DNA of 9,823 bases from an uncultured Clostridia bacterium (GTDB lineage: Bacteria; Bacillota; Clostridia; Oscillospirales; Oscillospiraceae), in NCBI GenBank assembly GCA_946011705.1, contig CAMGCA010000050.1:1-9823 (forward strand), given 5' to 3'. Positions 1-6,994 of the stretch are shown here, piece after piece (the stretch's first letter is position 1; each line of letters starts with the position of its first letter). The notes below the pieces were generated by a model, which was not told where the DNA came from, searched no databases, and worked only from the letters and a program-made list of their open reading frames with translations. Both the position numbers and the translations under genes were made by a program.

Positions 1-695
1 TTATCATATCTACCCACCATCGCCAGCGCGCCCGTGTAAATGAACTGCATGCAAATAAAGAACCTCTGTGGCCTGTTGTGGTCCGCATCGCACTGGGCGC
101 TGTTGTAATTGGTTATTTGACCTGGCTGTTTGGCACCGGACGTCCTGGTACCTCTTTCCCGATTCCTGGACTGATCCTGGTAATTCTGGTCATCATCTAT
201 CACACCATCACCCAGAAAACCAGGTTTGGACGCCATATCTACGCAGTCGGCGGCAATAAGAACGCCGCTGCCCTGTCCGGTGTCAACGTGCAGAAGACCT
301 ATTTCCTGACCATGCTGAATATGTCTTTCCTGGCTGCACTGGCCGGCATCATGTTCGTGGGACGCTCCACTGCGGCAGGTCCTTCCGACGGTACCAGCTG
401 GGAGATGGATGCCATTGCATCTGTCTACATTGGCGGTGCAGCCGTGTCCGGCGGTGTTGGTACCATTATGGCTACCATGGTCGGCGGTATGATGATGGCA
501 GTTCTGAACTCCGGCCTGATGCTGCTGGGTGTCGGCGCCGACAAGACCCAGGTCATCAAGGGTCTGGTTCTGATGGCAGCCGTTGCCTTCGACGTTTACA
601 ATAAGCGTCCCGGACACGTCTCCATTACAAAGCGCCTGTTCAACATGAACAGCGCCGAAAACAAAGAAGGTTCCCCTGCTGACAAAAAATCCTGA
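1..695 (+). CDS. Sugar ABC transporter permease, XylH/GguB (MmsB) type, 5'-truncated
   Basis: This is the C-terminal 230 residues of an inner-membrane permease of the ribose/xylose/galactose ABC transporter class. The open frame runs unbroken from the window edge (first full codon at 3), so the real start lies outside; a GTG at 78 is internal. The part seen begins with a basic cytoplasmic loop and continues with hydrophobic segments. It carries the family loop TFGRHIYAVGG followed by NAAALSGVNV, and later AVSGGVGTIMATMVGG and VLNSGLMLLGV, which resemble the end of XylH/GguB proteins. The tail is short, charged and rich in Lys and Ser. It lies 62 bp before a ChvE-type binding protein, so both likely serve one monosaccharide importer; the ATPase must lie upstream. 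The substrate cannot be fixed from the permease. The family is clear, the sugar is not. Confidence 0.9.
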   Translation, partial: IISTHHRQRARVNELHANKEPLWPVVVRIALGAVVIGYLTWLFGTGRPGTSFPIPGLILVILVIIYHTITQKTRFGRHIYAVGGNKNAAALSGVNVQKTYFLTMLNMSFLAALAGIMFVGRSTAAGPSDGTSWEMDAIASVYIGGAAVSGGVGTIMATMVGGMMMAVLNSGLMLLGVGADKTQVIKGLVLMAAVAFDVYNKRPGHVSITKRLFNMNSAENKEGSPADKKS

Positions 696-710
696 GGGAT
701 TTTTCGCAGC
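678..710 (+). other. Hairpin over the permease stop codon
   Basis: An 8-bp stem (AAAAATCC at 685-692 with GGATTTTT at 697-704) has loop TGAG, so the permease stop codon TGA at 693-695 sits in the loop. Outer GCTG (678-681) and CAGC (707-710) can extend it. The right arm holds five T residues. It could act as a weak terminator, an mRNA-stabilising element or a pause before the binding protein gene. The pairing is seen; the role is inferred. Confidence 0.4.
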
Positions 711-743
711 CGGGCCTTAATACGAAACCAAATATACAATAGT

Positions 744-749
744 AGGAGG
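744..749 (+). promoter_or_regulatory. Ribosome binding site of the ChvE-type gene
   Basis: AGGAGG lies 8 nt before the ATG at 758. It supports that start and suggests strong translation of the binding protein relative to the permease ahead of it. Confidence 0.85.
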
Positions 750-757
750 AAAAAACG

Positions 758-1891
758 ATGAAAAAACTGTTCGCATTGCTCTTGGCTCTGGTTATGGTTC
801 TGTCCATGACTGCCTGCGGCGGCGGCCGTACCGAACCTGCTCCCGCAGCGAATACCCCCGCTGAAAAGCCCGCTGAGGCCAACAGCAGCACTGAAGCTCC
901 CGCTGCAGCCGGCGGCTTTGAGGCCGACGCTACCATCGGTGTCTCCCTGCCTTGGCTGGGCACCCAGAACTGGAAAGAAGCCGAAGAAATGTTCAAGACT
1001 GAGCTGGAAGCTGCCGGCTTCAAGCCCATCATCCAGGCTGCTGACAATAAGGTTCCTACCCAGCAGCAGCAGATCGAATCCATGATCCAGAACGGCGCCA
1101 AGGTGATCGTTGTTGGTCCTATCGACGGCACCCAGCTGGGCGCTGTCCTGGAAGAGGCCAAGGCTGCCGGCGTTTATGTCATTGGTTATGACCGCCTCCT
1201 GGAGAATACCACCGGCGTTGACGGTGTTGTTCAGTTCGGCAGCGTCAAGACCGGTGAACTGCAGGCCCAGGCTCTGCTGGATGGCCTGAAGGCAATGAAG
1301 GGTGAGGGCCCCTGGAACATCGAGCTGTTCGGCGGTGGCCCCGCTGACCCCAATGCTCCCAACTTCTTCAAGGGTGCTATGAGCGTTCTGCAGCCCCTGA
1401 TCGACGACGGCACGCTGACGGTTGTCTCCGGCCAGACTGACTTCACCCAGTGCGCTACCATGGACTGGGACAACGCCAAGGCGCAGGCAAGAATGGACTC
1501 CCTGCTGTCTGGCTTCTACTCTGACAAGGAAATCCACGGTGTCCTGTCTCCCAACGACGGTATCGCCCGTGCAATCATCACCTCCTGCGAGCAGGCAGGT
1601 CAGAAGATTCCCGCTATCTCCGGTCTGGACGCTGAGAACGAGTCCGTTGAGTGGGTCTGGTCCGGTCGTCAGTACTCCACCATTGCAAAGCCCACCGATG
1701 CTCTGGTTGCTCAGACCATCGAGATCATCAAGTCCCTGCAGGCAGGCAACGGTATGCCCGCTACCGATGTTCAGGTGAACAACGGCAAGATCGATGTTCT
1801 CGTCTACGAGCTGCCCCCTGTCGTGGTCACCAAGGACAATGCTAAGGAAGTCTTTGCCAACGACCCCGGCCGTCTGGAACTGCTGAAATAA
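758..1891 (+). CDS. chvE: ChvE-type multiple-sugar ABC transporter substrate-binding lipoprotein
   Basis: This 377-residue extracytoplasmic sugar-binding protein is probably membrane-anchored. The N-terminus is a lysine-started hydrophobic signal ending in SMTAC with the lipidation cysteine at residue 20. An Ala/Pro/Glu-rich linker follows (about 24-55), then a periplasmic-binding-protein type 1 fold. Blocks typical of ChvE and its MmsE relatives are visible: ATIGVSLPWLGTQNW, VIVVGPIDGTQLG, VIGYDRLL, WNIELFGGGPADPNA, the run FFKGAMSVLQP, AQARMDSLLSGFYSD, VLSPNDGIARAI, AISGLDAE and RQYSTI. Members bind galactose, arabinose, glucose or xylose; the substrate here cannot be assigned. It follows the permease, whereas in the classical chvE-gguA-gguB order the binding protein comes first. 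No frameshift or missing block is seen. Confidence 0.92.
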   Translation: MKKLFALLLALVMVLSMTACGGGRTEPAPAANTPAEKPAEANSSTEAPAAAGGFEADATIGVSLPWLGTQNWKEAEEMFKTELEAAGFKPIIQAADNKVPTQQQQIESMIQNGAKVIVVGPIDGTQLGAVLEEAKAAGVYVIGYDRLLENTTGVDGVVQFGSVKTGELQAQALLDGLKAMKGEGPWNIELFGGGPADPNAPNFFKGAMSVLQPLIDDGTLTVVSGQTDFTQCATMDWDNAKAQARMDSLLSGFYSDKEIHGVLSPNDGIARAIITSCEQAGQKIPAISGLDAENESVEWVWSGRQYSTIAKPTDALVAQTIEIIKSLQAGNGMPATDVQVNNGKIDVLVYELPPVVVTKDNAKEVFANDPGRLELLK

Positions 1892-1912
1892 GAACCGTAT
1901 CAAAACATAACA

Positions 1913-1943
1913 AGGCGGCGGAAGGATCATCCTTCCGCCGCCT
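1913..1943 (+). terminator. Hairpin ending the sugar ABC operon
   Basis: A perfect 15-bp inverted repeat (AGGCGGCGGAAGGAT at 1913-1927 with its complement at 1929-1943) begins 21 nt after the stop codon of the binding protein gene. It would fold as about 13 bp with a small AU-rich loop. No T-run follows, so classical intrinsic termination is not assured; it may also protect the 3' end of the mRNA. Confidence 0.55.
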
Positions 1944-2007
1944 CAGCGTATGCCAATCCGCAGGATAAAATTACCGCCAAAACCTGTGAAAAAATCTATG
2001 GAGAGCT

Positions 2008-2301
2008 TTACATTATGTACTTATCGGTTTTACTCAGCCGCTTGATAAATTGGAATTTGGCGGCGAGTCGCCGCTGACAATGCGTTACGGATTGCGAGTG
2101 GACATTCCACATCCTTTGGGCCCCTCGACCGGAACTGCGTAGGTTATATAGAATAGACCACCACCGCAAAAACGAACCGGGCGTGCCCAAAGGATGGGAA
2201 GACTACCACACGGGCGAAGGCTCGCATTGCCCGCGGGGGCATCCCCGCCAAATTCCAATTTGTCGCTTTGCTGACTTATGCCGATATGCACATTACATTA
2301 T
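2008..2301. mobile_element. Candidate non-coding MITE-like element with 9-bp target duplication
   Basis: The direct repeat TTACATTAT occurs at 2008-2016 and again at 2293-2301 and encloses about 276 bp without a credible gene. The enclosed DNA has terminal inverted repeats about 68 bp long. The outer part (2017-2038 against 2270-2291) matches at 16 of 22 positions, including TATCGG and TCAGC. After an 8-bp diverged spacer comes a perfect 17-bp core, AAATTGGAATTTGGCGG at 2047-2063 and its complement at 2245-2261. CAATGCG (2078-2084) pairs with CGCATTG (2223-2229). Each arm also holds its own 6-bp GC hairpin (2060-2074 and 2233-2248). Long terminal repeats plus a target duplication suggest a non-autonomous element moved in trans; the family is unknown. 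A structured RNA is the alternative, but does not explain the flanking repeats. Confidence 0.7.
2110..2196. repeat. Internal 12-bp inverted repeat of the MITE-like element
   Basis: CATCCTTTGGGC at 2110-2121 is perfectly complementary to GCCCAAAGGATG at 2185-2196, with 63 nt between. It nests inside the terminal repeats, so a transcript or single strand of the element could fold into one long rod with side hairpins. A small stem GTGGA/TCCAC (2098-2110) overlaps its left arm. Confidence 0.75.
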
Positions 2302-2329
2302 TTTAATTCCAGGACGTATCTAAAAACAG

Positions 2330-2358
2330 TTGCGCTATCCCGCGAAATATGCCATAAT
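2330..2358 (+). promoter_or_regulatory. Candidate promoter of the LytTR regulator gene
   Basis: A weak -35 box TTGCGC (2330-2335) and a good -10 box CATAAT (2353-2358) are separated by exactly 17 bp. Transcription would start near 2365, about 24 nt before the ATG. It lies only about 30 bp beyond the right flank of the mobile-element candidate. Assignment is by eye. Confidence 0.4.
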
Positions 2359-2388
2359 AGTAGAAAGTACACGCGGGAGGAAATACGA

Positions 2389-3603
2389 ATGCCGAAAGCA
2401 AGAACCATCACGCTCAAAACAGGAAGAACCCGAACGGAACTGGAAGTCAGCGACATTCTCTACGTCCTGATGGACCGGAATTATGCGAATATCCATATGG
2501 AATTTGGCGGTGTTTATAAATCCAGGGTTACGTTTGATGAGCTGAAAACGCTGCTGGGAGACAACTTTCTCCCCACCGGGCGGGGGTGTCTGGTCAATAT
2601 CACCCAGATTCACCACATTGATGATATGGTTGTCCTGAACAGCGGAGAGCGGCTGAAATGTGTGTCCAGGCTGAAACCGGCGCTGGTGGCGCAGCTCTGT
2701 GCCGTGCGAAACTGTCCGCCGACAAGCGTCGACATAAAAGCGCCCCGCCCTCTCAAGCCAGAAAAGCAGCCTGCCTCGGCTGTGGGGAGAAGCTTGTCTC
2801 CCGCCGCGGAAGAGCAAACGGATTGGGTGCCGGAAGCGGATGTGCGGGGATTTTCCGACGGCGCTTATCTCAATATCGTGGTGAAACATCGGCGGATCAT
2901 GCTGCCGGTAAATTCGATTCTGTACACGGATGTGGAAGGGAGCCATGCCCAGATTCACCTTGTTGACGGGATGGTCTACCGCACCAGGGCTACCTTGTCC
3001 GCGCTGGAAAAGGGTTTGGGGGATGGCTTTCTCAAGGTCAGCCGCAGCCGGCTGGTGTCGGTCATGGCGATTCACAGTGTTACGGACACCGTCAATCTCA
3101 TCAGCGGGGAAGCGCTGAGCTATCCACCCTACCGGGAATCCCAAATCCGCAAGCAGCTTGCCTCCCGGAAAAAGCAGCTCATCGACAGGTTCAGCGGCGA
3201 AGGCGTCCCCACCACGCCCGAGGAATATCACAACCATTACCGCTGCTTTGACAGCGCGCCCTTTGCCTTTACAGACATTGAGATGGTATTCAGTGAGGAC
3301 CGGCACGCGGTGGACTGGATTTTCCGCTACGGCAATCCGGCGCTGGCAAGGCTGGAAAGAGTTCCTCTGAAAGCCCTGATCGGAAGTTCCTTCGGCAGTC
3401 TGTTCTCCAACATGGATTCCAAGTGGCTGCGCTGCTATGAGCAGGCGGCGCTCTACGGAAAAACCCTGGAAATCGTGTCCTACAGCCCGGAGATCGAAAC
3501 CAATCTGAAAATCATCTGCTACCCCACCTTCAAAGGGCACTGCGGCTGCATTCTGTTCAACCTGGACGCCAAAGACGGGCAGATGAGTACGCTGAAGCTG
3601 TGA
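2389..3603 (+). CDS. Tandem LytTR DNA-binding regulator with C-terminal PAS-like domain
   Basis: This 404-residue cytoplasmic protein is a probable transcription regulator. ATG 2389 was chosen because GGGAGG (2375-2380) lies 8 nt before it; the frame is open upstream to 2278, but that part runs into the MITE-like element. Residues about 1-105 form a LytTR domain: SDILYVLMDRNYANIH, then FLPTGRGCLVN where the family has its arginine-containing recognition segment (R65, N70), then SGERL. A Pro/Lys/Ala-rich linker spans about 108-150. Residues about 152-265 repeat the fold: NSILYTDVEGSHAQIHL, TRATLSALEKGLGDGFLKV, SRSRLVS (R219). Residues about 285-395 look like a PAS domain (WIFRYGNPALARLERVP, IGSSFGSLF, then GHCGCILFNL). 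Typical LytTR proteins have one such domain, usually C-terminal behind a receiver. No receiver, kinase or membrane segment is seen. The signal sensed and the target genes are unknown. Confidence 0.85.
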   Translation: MPKARTITLKTGRTRTELEVSDILYVLMDRNYANIHMEFGGVYKSRVTFDELKTLLGDNFLPTGRGCLVNITQIHHIDDMVVLNSGERLKCVSRLKPALVAQLCAVRNCPPTSVDIKAPRPLKPEKQPASAVGRSLSPAAEEQTDWVPEADVRGFSDGAYLNIVVKHRRIMLPVNSILYTDVEGSHAQIHLVDGMVYRTRATLSALEKGLGDGFLKVSRSRLVSVMAIHSVTDTVNLISGEALSYPPYRESQIRKQLASRKKQLIDRFSGEGVPTTPEEYHNHYRCFDSAPFAFTDIEMVFSEDRHAVDWIFRYGNPALARLERVPLKALIGSSFGSLFSNMDSKWLRCYEQAALYGKTLEIVSYSPEIETNLKIICYPTFKGHCGCILFNLDAKDGQMSTLKL

Positions 3604-3676
3604 ATTGCCGTAGGCATAACCGCTTTGGGAAGCCCTGTCCCACCACGCTGTGAATCAGCGGCACTCGCACATAACA

Positions 3677-3735
3677 ATGCTCCCTTCATGACCGGGCAGT
3701 GTCTTTTCCTTCACTGTCTGTCATAAAGGGAGCAT
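3677..3735. terminator. Long hairpin between convergent genes, probable bidirectional terminator
   Basis: Three nested stems are separated by small internal loops: ATGCTCCCTT (3677-3686) with AAGGGAGCAT (3726-3735), ATGAC (3688-3692) with GTCAT (3720-3724), and CAGTG (3697-3701) with CACTG (3712-3716). The loop is pyrimidine-rich (TCTTTTCCTT). It sits in the 165-bp gap between the plus-strand LytTR gene and the minus-strand epimerase gene, where a shared terminator is expected. There is no T-run on either side, so efficiency is uncertain. Confidence 0.5.
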
Positions 3736-3768
3736 ATCATTGTGTGTAGCTCTGGGGAAATCAGCGCC

Positions 3769-4968
3769 TTACTCGCCCAAAATCTCGGTCATCATCTGGT
3801 CAACCAGAATCAGGCAGCGGGGCACATGGAAGGGGCCTTTGAAGGTGGAACCCTTGCAGGCGGGCTGGGTGGGCTTGCCGTCCCGGCGGAGGTAGCCATA
3901 CCACTCGCCGTACTCGTCGGCAAAGTAGGTCTTGCAGTAGTCCAGAATCTGGTAGAAGATATCCAGATACTTCTCGTCCTTGGTATCCCGGTAGATCATC
4001 ATAGAAGCGATCAGGGCCTCATTGTGGGGCCACCACAGCTTCATGTCGTGCTCGTAAGCCTCGGGAGGATTGCCCAGGCAGTCCATGAAGTACAGAATGC
4101 CGCCGTATTCCTTGTCCCAGCCCATGTTGAAGGCCATGTTGAACACGTCAATGGCCTTCTCATGCAGCGCCTTGTCGCCTACCTCGTTGGCGTAGTCCAT
4201 CAGGAACCAGCTGCACTCGATGTCGTGACCGGGGTTCACCATACGGCCCTCGGTGATGTCCAGCCGGGGGGTGCCGTCGGGGGCCACGTTCTCCAGGGTG
4301 CACTTGAGATCGGGCTTGACGTGGTAGGCAAAGATGTCGTGGATGCACTCCTTGGCCCGCTCGTCGTACAGGGCGGCGTTGGCGGGGTCCACCCGCTTCA
4401 TGACGCCGGTGACGTTCAGGATAATCATGGGAATGCCCAGGCTGCGGCCGGTGCGGGTTTCGGGAATGGTCTTGGGGCCCATGCCGGTGGGGTCGGGCAT
4501 ACCGTGGTTCAGGTTCCAGTACATATCATAGGCCCGGCGCGCCCGCTCCAGGTGCTCCTTCTCGCCGGTAATGCCGTAATACTCGGCGTTGGCGATGCAG
4601 TAGAAGGCTTCACTGTAGCAGTAGCGGCGCTGACGCAGAGGCTTTCCGTCACCGGTGACAGTAAAGTACAGCCGTCCGCCGGCCTCGTGGTTGACGCAGT
4701 ACTTCTCGAGGAAGTCAATGCAGCTCTTGGAAGCGGCCAGCCACTCCTCCTTCACGCCGTACACATGGCACAGGTAGGCGTAGGTCCAGCCGCAGCGGCC
4801 CTGCATCCACACGCTCTTGTCGGTGGAGTAGATTTTGCCGGTGCGGTCCAGGCAGGTGTAGATGCCGCCGTGCTCGGCGTCCATACCGTTTTTCAGCCAG
4901 AAATCGGCCACATTCGCCAGCTGGTCACGAATCCACTGACGCTGAGCCAGAAATTTTTCACGATCCAT
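3769..4968 (-). CDS. N-acylglucosamine 2-epimerase (AGE / renin-binding protein family)
   Basis: This 399-residue soluble enzyme is expected to interconvert ManNAc and GlcNAc without phosphorylation, using an (alpha/alpha)6-barrel. Length and motifs fit the AGE family. The catalytic set known from cyanobacterial and mammalian AGE is present: R58 (in MQGRCGW), H248 (GHDIECSW), E317 (WWPHNEAL) and H381 (FKGPFHVPR). The N-terminus DFWLKNGMDAEHGGIYTCLD and the segment CYSEAFYCIANAEYY are also typical. The ATG at 4968 is fixed by AGGAGGT 9 nt ahead. It lies 136 bp downstream of siaM on the same strand and is probably the last gene of the siaPQM arm. Here it would act on ManNAc released by NanA, feeding GlcNAc to a kinase encoded elsewhere. 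Cellobiose 2-epimerase is a relative, but the locus favours the amino-sugar activity. Confidence 0.9.
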   Translation of the reverse strand: MDREKFLAQRQWIRDQLANVADFWLKNGMDAEHGGIYTCLDRTGKIYSTDKSVWMQGRCGWTYAYLCHVYGVKEEWLAASKSCIDFLEKYCVNHEAGGRLYFTVTGDGKPLRQRRYCYSEAFYCIANAEYYGITGEKEHLERARRAYDMYWNLNHGMPDPTGMGPKTIPETRTGRSLGIPMIILNVTGVMKRVDPANAALYDERAKECIHDIFAYHVKPDLKCTLENVAPDGTPRLDITEGRMVNPGHDIECSWFLMDYANEVGDKALHEKAIDVFNMAFNMGWDKEYGGILYFMDCLGNPPEAYEHDMKLWWPHNEALIASMMIYRDTKDEKYLDIFYQILDYCKTYFADEYGEWYGYLRRDGKPTQPACKGSTFKGPFHVPRCLILVDQMMTEILGE

Positions 4969-4977
4969 TTTGAAGTT

Positions 4978-4984
4978 ACCTCCT
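4978..4984 (-). promoter_or_regulatory. Ribosome binding site of the epimerase gene
   Basis: On the minus strand the sequence reads AGGAGGT, 9 nt before the ATG at 4968. It is near-perfect and settles the start. Confidence 0.85.
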
Positions 4985-5059
4985 GTAATTTGTCGATTTA
5001 CGAAACCATCATACCACTGCGGCAGGATGATTTCAAGTGATTGAATTTACCAAAGGAAC

Positions 5060-5087
5060 CCCCACCCCTCGGATTTGAGAGGTGGGG
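5060..5087 (-). terminator. GC-rich hairpin between siaM and the epimerase gene
   Basis: CCCCACC (5060-5066) pairs with GGTGGGG (5081-5087), and CTC with GAG inside, around a GGATTT loop. In the minus-strand transcript the stem is followed by GUUCCUUU. It lies 17 nt after the siaM stop and 91 nt before the epimerase start. It could be a leaky terminator that lowers epimerase expression relative to the transporter, or an RNA processing site. Confidence 0.45.
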
Positions 5088-5104
5088 AGAATCGAAGTGA
5101 GAAA

Positions 5105-6394
5105 TTACACGCCGCCGGTGAGCAGGGTGGGCAGGAACAGGGTGATCTGGGGGAAGACGTTCAGCAGAATCAGCGTGATGATCAGGGGGATGAGGAAGGG
5201 GAGAACGCCCTTGACCAGCGTCTTAAACTGCATATTGCCAACCCGGGAAACCACGAACAGCGCGGTGCCCATGGGGGGCGTCAGAATGCCGATCATCAGA
5301 TTGAAGATGACCACAACGCCGAACTGGATGGGGTTGATGCCGTAGGCCAGAACCGCGGGCAGCAGGATGGGAACCAGGATCATCTGCAGGGGCAGGGCGT
5401 CGATGCAGGTACCCAGAATCAGCAGCACGATGTTGATCATCAGCAGCAGCATGAGCTTGGAATCCACGTTGCTGGTGAAGAAGGCGGCGATGGCCTGAGG
5501 CATCTGCTCACGGGAGATAACGAACTGGAACAGGGTAACGCCCAGGATCATCAGCACAATGGTGCCGCTGGTCTTGATGGAGTCCAGGCAGATCTTGAAG
5601 AAGCTCTTGAGGGTCAGCTCCTTGTACACAAAGAAACCGAGGATCATGGTGTACAGGGCAGCCACAACGGCAGCCTCGGTGGGGGTGAAGTAGCCGGTGA
5701 AAATACCGAAGAGGATGATGATGGGGGTCAGCAGGGCCCAGAAGCTCTTCTTGAAGGAGTTCAGCCGGTAGCCCCAGCTTCTCTTGGGCTCGGAGGGGTA
5801 GTTCCGCTTGTGAGCCAGGTAGGCGCACATGATCATCAGGGCGGCGGTGGTCAGCAGGCCCGGCAGGAAACCGGCCATGAACAGCTTCTCAACGCTCTGG
5901 TTTGCCAGCACGGCGTAGATGATCAGCGGGGTAGAAGGAGGAACCAGGGGTCCGATGATGCAGCTTGCCGCGGTGATGCCGCCGGCGAAGCCTTCGTCAA
6001 AGCCGGCATCCTTCATGCTCTTGATTTCCAGCTGGCCCAGTCCGCCGGCGTCTGCCAGAGCGGAACCGGACATGCCGGAGAAAATCAGGGAAGCCAGCAC
6101 GTTGACGTGGGCCAGACCGCCCTTTTTGTGGCCGATCATGGAGGCGGCGAAATCGAAGATTCGGGTGGTAACGCCGCCGCCGTTCATCAGGTTGCCCGCC
6201 AGAACGAAGAAGGGCACCGCCAGCAGGGTCTGGCTGTTGACGCCGTTAAACATCTGCTCCAGAGCGAAGGGAACCAGATTCAGGCTGCCGGATACGGTGA
6301 AGAAGAAGAGTGAGGACATGATCAGGGCGTAACCCACATGAACGCCCAGCATGATCAGGACAAACCATAAAATGAAGGTCATTATCATGTGCAT
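5105..6394 (-). CDS. siaM: TRAP transporter large permease subunit (sialic acid, SiaM/DctM type)
   Basis: This 429-residue membrane protein of the DctM family is the sodium-coupled translocation subunit of a TRAP transporter. It is almost wholly hydrophobic, with about 12 membrane segments. DctM signatures are seen in order: VPFFVLAGNLMN, HVNVLASLIFSGMSGSALAD, EGFAGGITAASCIIGPLVPP followed by STPLIIY, YFTPTEAAVVAALY, GTCIDALPLQMILVPILLP, and GILTPPMGTALFV. The ATG at 6394 starts 2 nt after the siaQ stop, with GGGAG in the siaQ tail as ribosome binding site; a GTG at 6406 would overlap siaQ by 10 nt and is less likely, and ATG 6388 is a further option. Close packing implies translational coupling with siaQ. 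Family alone does not give substrate; the adjacent SiaP and NanA do. Confidence 0.92.
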   Translation of the reverse strand: MHMIMTFILWFVLIMLGVHVGYALIMSSLFFFTVSGSLNLVPFALEQMFNGVNSQTLLAVPFFVLAGNLMNGGGVTTRIFDFAASMIGHKKGGLAHVNVLASLIFSGMSGSALADAGGLGQLEIKSMKDAGFDEGFAGGITAASCIIGPLVPPSTPLIIYAVLANQSVEKLFMAGFLPGLLTTAALMIMCAYLAHKRNYPSEPKRSWGYRLNSFKKSFWALLTPIIILFGIFTGYFTPTEAAVVAALYTMILGFFVYKELTLKSFFKICLDSIKTSGTIVLMILGVTLFQFVISREQMPQAIAAFFTSNVDSKLMLLLMINIVLLILGTCIDALPLQMILVPILLPAVLAYGINPIQFGVVVIFNLMIGILTPPMGTALFVVSRVGNMQFKTLVKGVLPFLIPLIITLILLNVFPQITLFLPTLLTGGV

Positions 6395-6396
6395 AC

Positions 6397-6954
6397 TTAC
6401 TCCCACTCCTCTATGTCATAGAAGTCGTTTTTCGCGTCCTCAGCAACCCAAGCCCGGACGACCTCGCCGTGCCGTACGATGTTCACCAGCTGGGCGATCA
6501 TCTCGATGATGGTCAGGCCAGTCCACAGGAACATGGCGCCATAGAGCCAGCTCTCGCCGATGCCCAGGGTGACCAACGGGGTAAAGGCCTTTCTCTGTAC
6601 GATAGAGAAGGTGTGATAGAAAATCAGGGACAGCAGGCCGATCATGACCACGTTGATGACCGCTTCAATCACCAGCTGAACCTTCTTGGGAAGGGCCAGG
6701 AGAATTGCGTCGATTCTGACGTGGATGTTTTCCTTCTGGGCCAGATGGCAGCCCAGCACACCCATCCACACGAACAGAAGCCGGGCAGTCTCATCCGTCC
6801 AGGCGGAAGGAGAGCCGATTTTTCTGGAAAGCGCCTGCCAGAAAAGGGAGAACAGAATGATGTTGAAGAGGATCACTGCTACATACTGTTCCGCTTTTTC
6901 CAGGACATGAATGGCGTCGGCAGGCGTTTTGATAGTGGTTTTGCCAACTTTCAT
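6397..6954 (-). CDS. siaQ: TRAP transporter small permease subunit (sialic acid, SiaQ/DctQ type)
   Basis: This 185-residue four-helix membrane protein partners SiaM in the TRAP complex. Hydrophobic segments lie near residues 23-43, 57-74, 92-117 and 133-157. The DctQ-family block TDETARLLFVWMGVLGCHLA and the following HVRID are clear. ATG 6954 is preferred because GGGAG lies 10 nt upstream and the preceding in-frame codons to 6987 look like leader sequence. It is separated from siaP by a short hairpin-containing gap and almost touches siaM, so it is the middle gene of siaPQM. The tail is acidic (DFYDIEEWE). In some bacteria SiaQ and SiaM are fused; here they are separate. Confidence 0.9.
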   Translation of the reverse strand: MKVGKTTIKTPADAIHVLEKAEQYVAVILFNIILFSLFWQALSRKIGSPSAWTDETARLLFVWMGVLGCHLAQKENIHVRIDAILLALPKKVQLVIEAVINVVMIGLLSLIFYHTFSIVQRKAFTPLVTLGIGESWLYGAMFLWTGLTIIEMIAQLVNIVRHGEVVRAWVAEDAKNDFYDIEEWE

Positions 6955-6994
6955 AATTGATACACTCCCAAAGACCGTAGATACCAATGTAATG

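Noticed and set aside
596..1930. Long antisense open frame on the minus strand over the ChvE-type gene
   Set aside because: The plus-strand protein matches a known family along its whole length; the antisense frame is a by-product of GC-biased codons and has no recognisable domain or ribosome binding site.
2008..2291. Small minus-strand open frames inside the MITE-like element
   Set aside because: They are short, overlap the inverted repeats, and show no ribosome binding site or family features.
2335..3540. Minus-strand open frame over the LytTR gene
   Set aside because: It has no recognisable domain; the plus strand has promoter, ribosome binding site and domain evidence.
3742..5040. Long plus-strand open frame over the epimerase gene
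   Set aside because: Its translation is low-complexity (Val/Gly/His/Gln-rich), while the minus strand has all AGE catalytic residues and a perfect ribosome binding site.
5075..6313. Long plus-strand open frame over siaM
   Set aside because: Its translation is a Gly/Gln/His/Asp-rich mirror of a hydrophobic membrane protein; siaM has clear DctM motifs.
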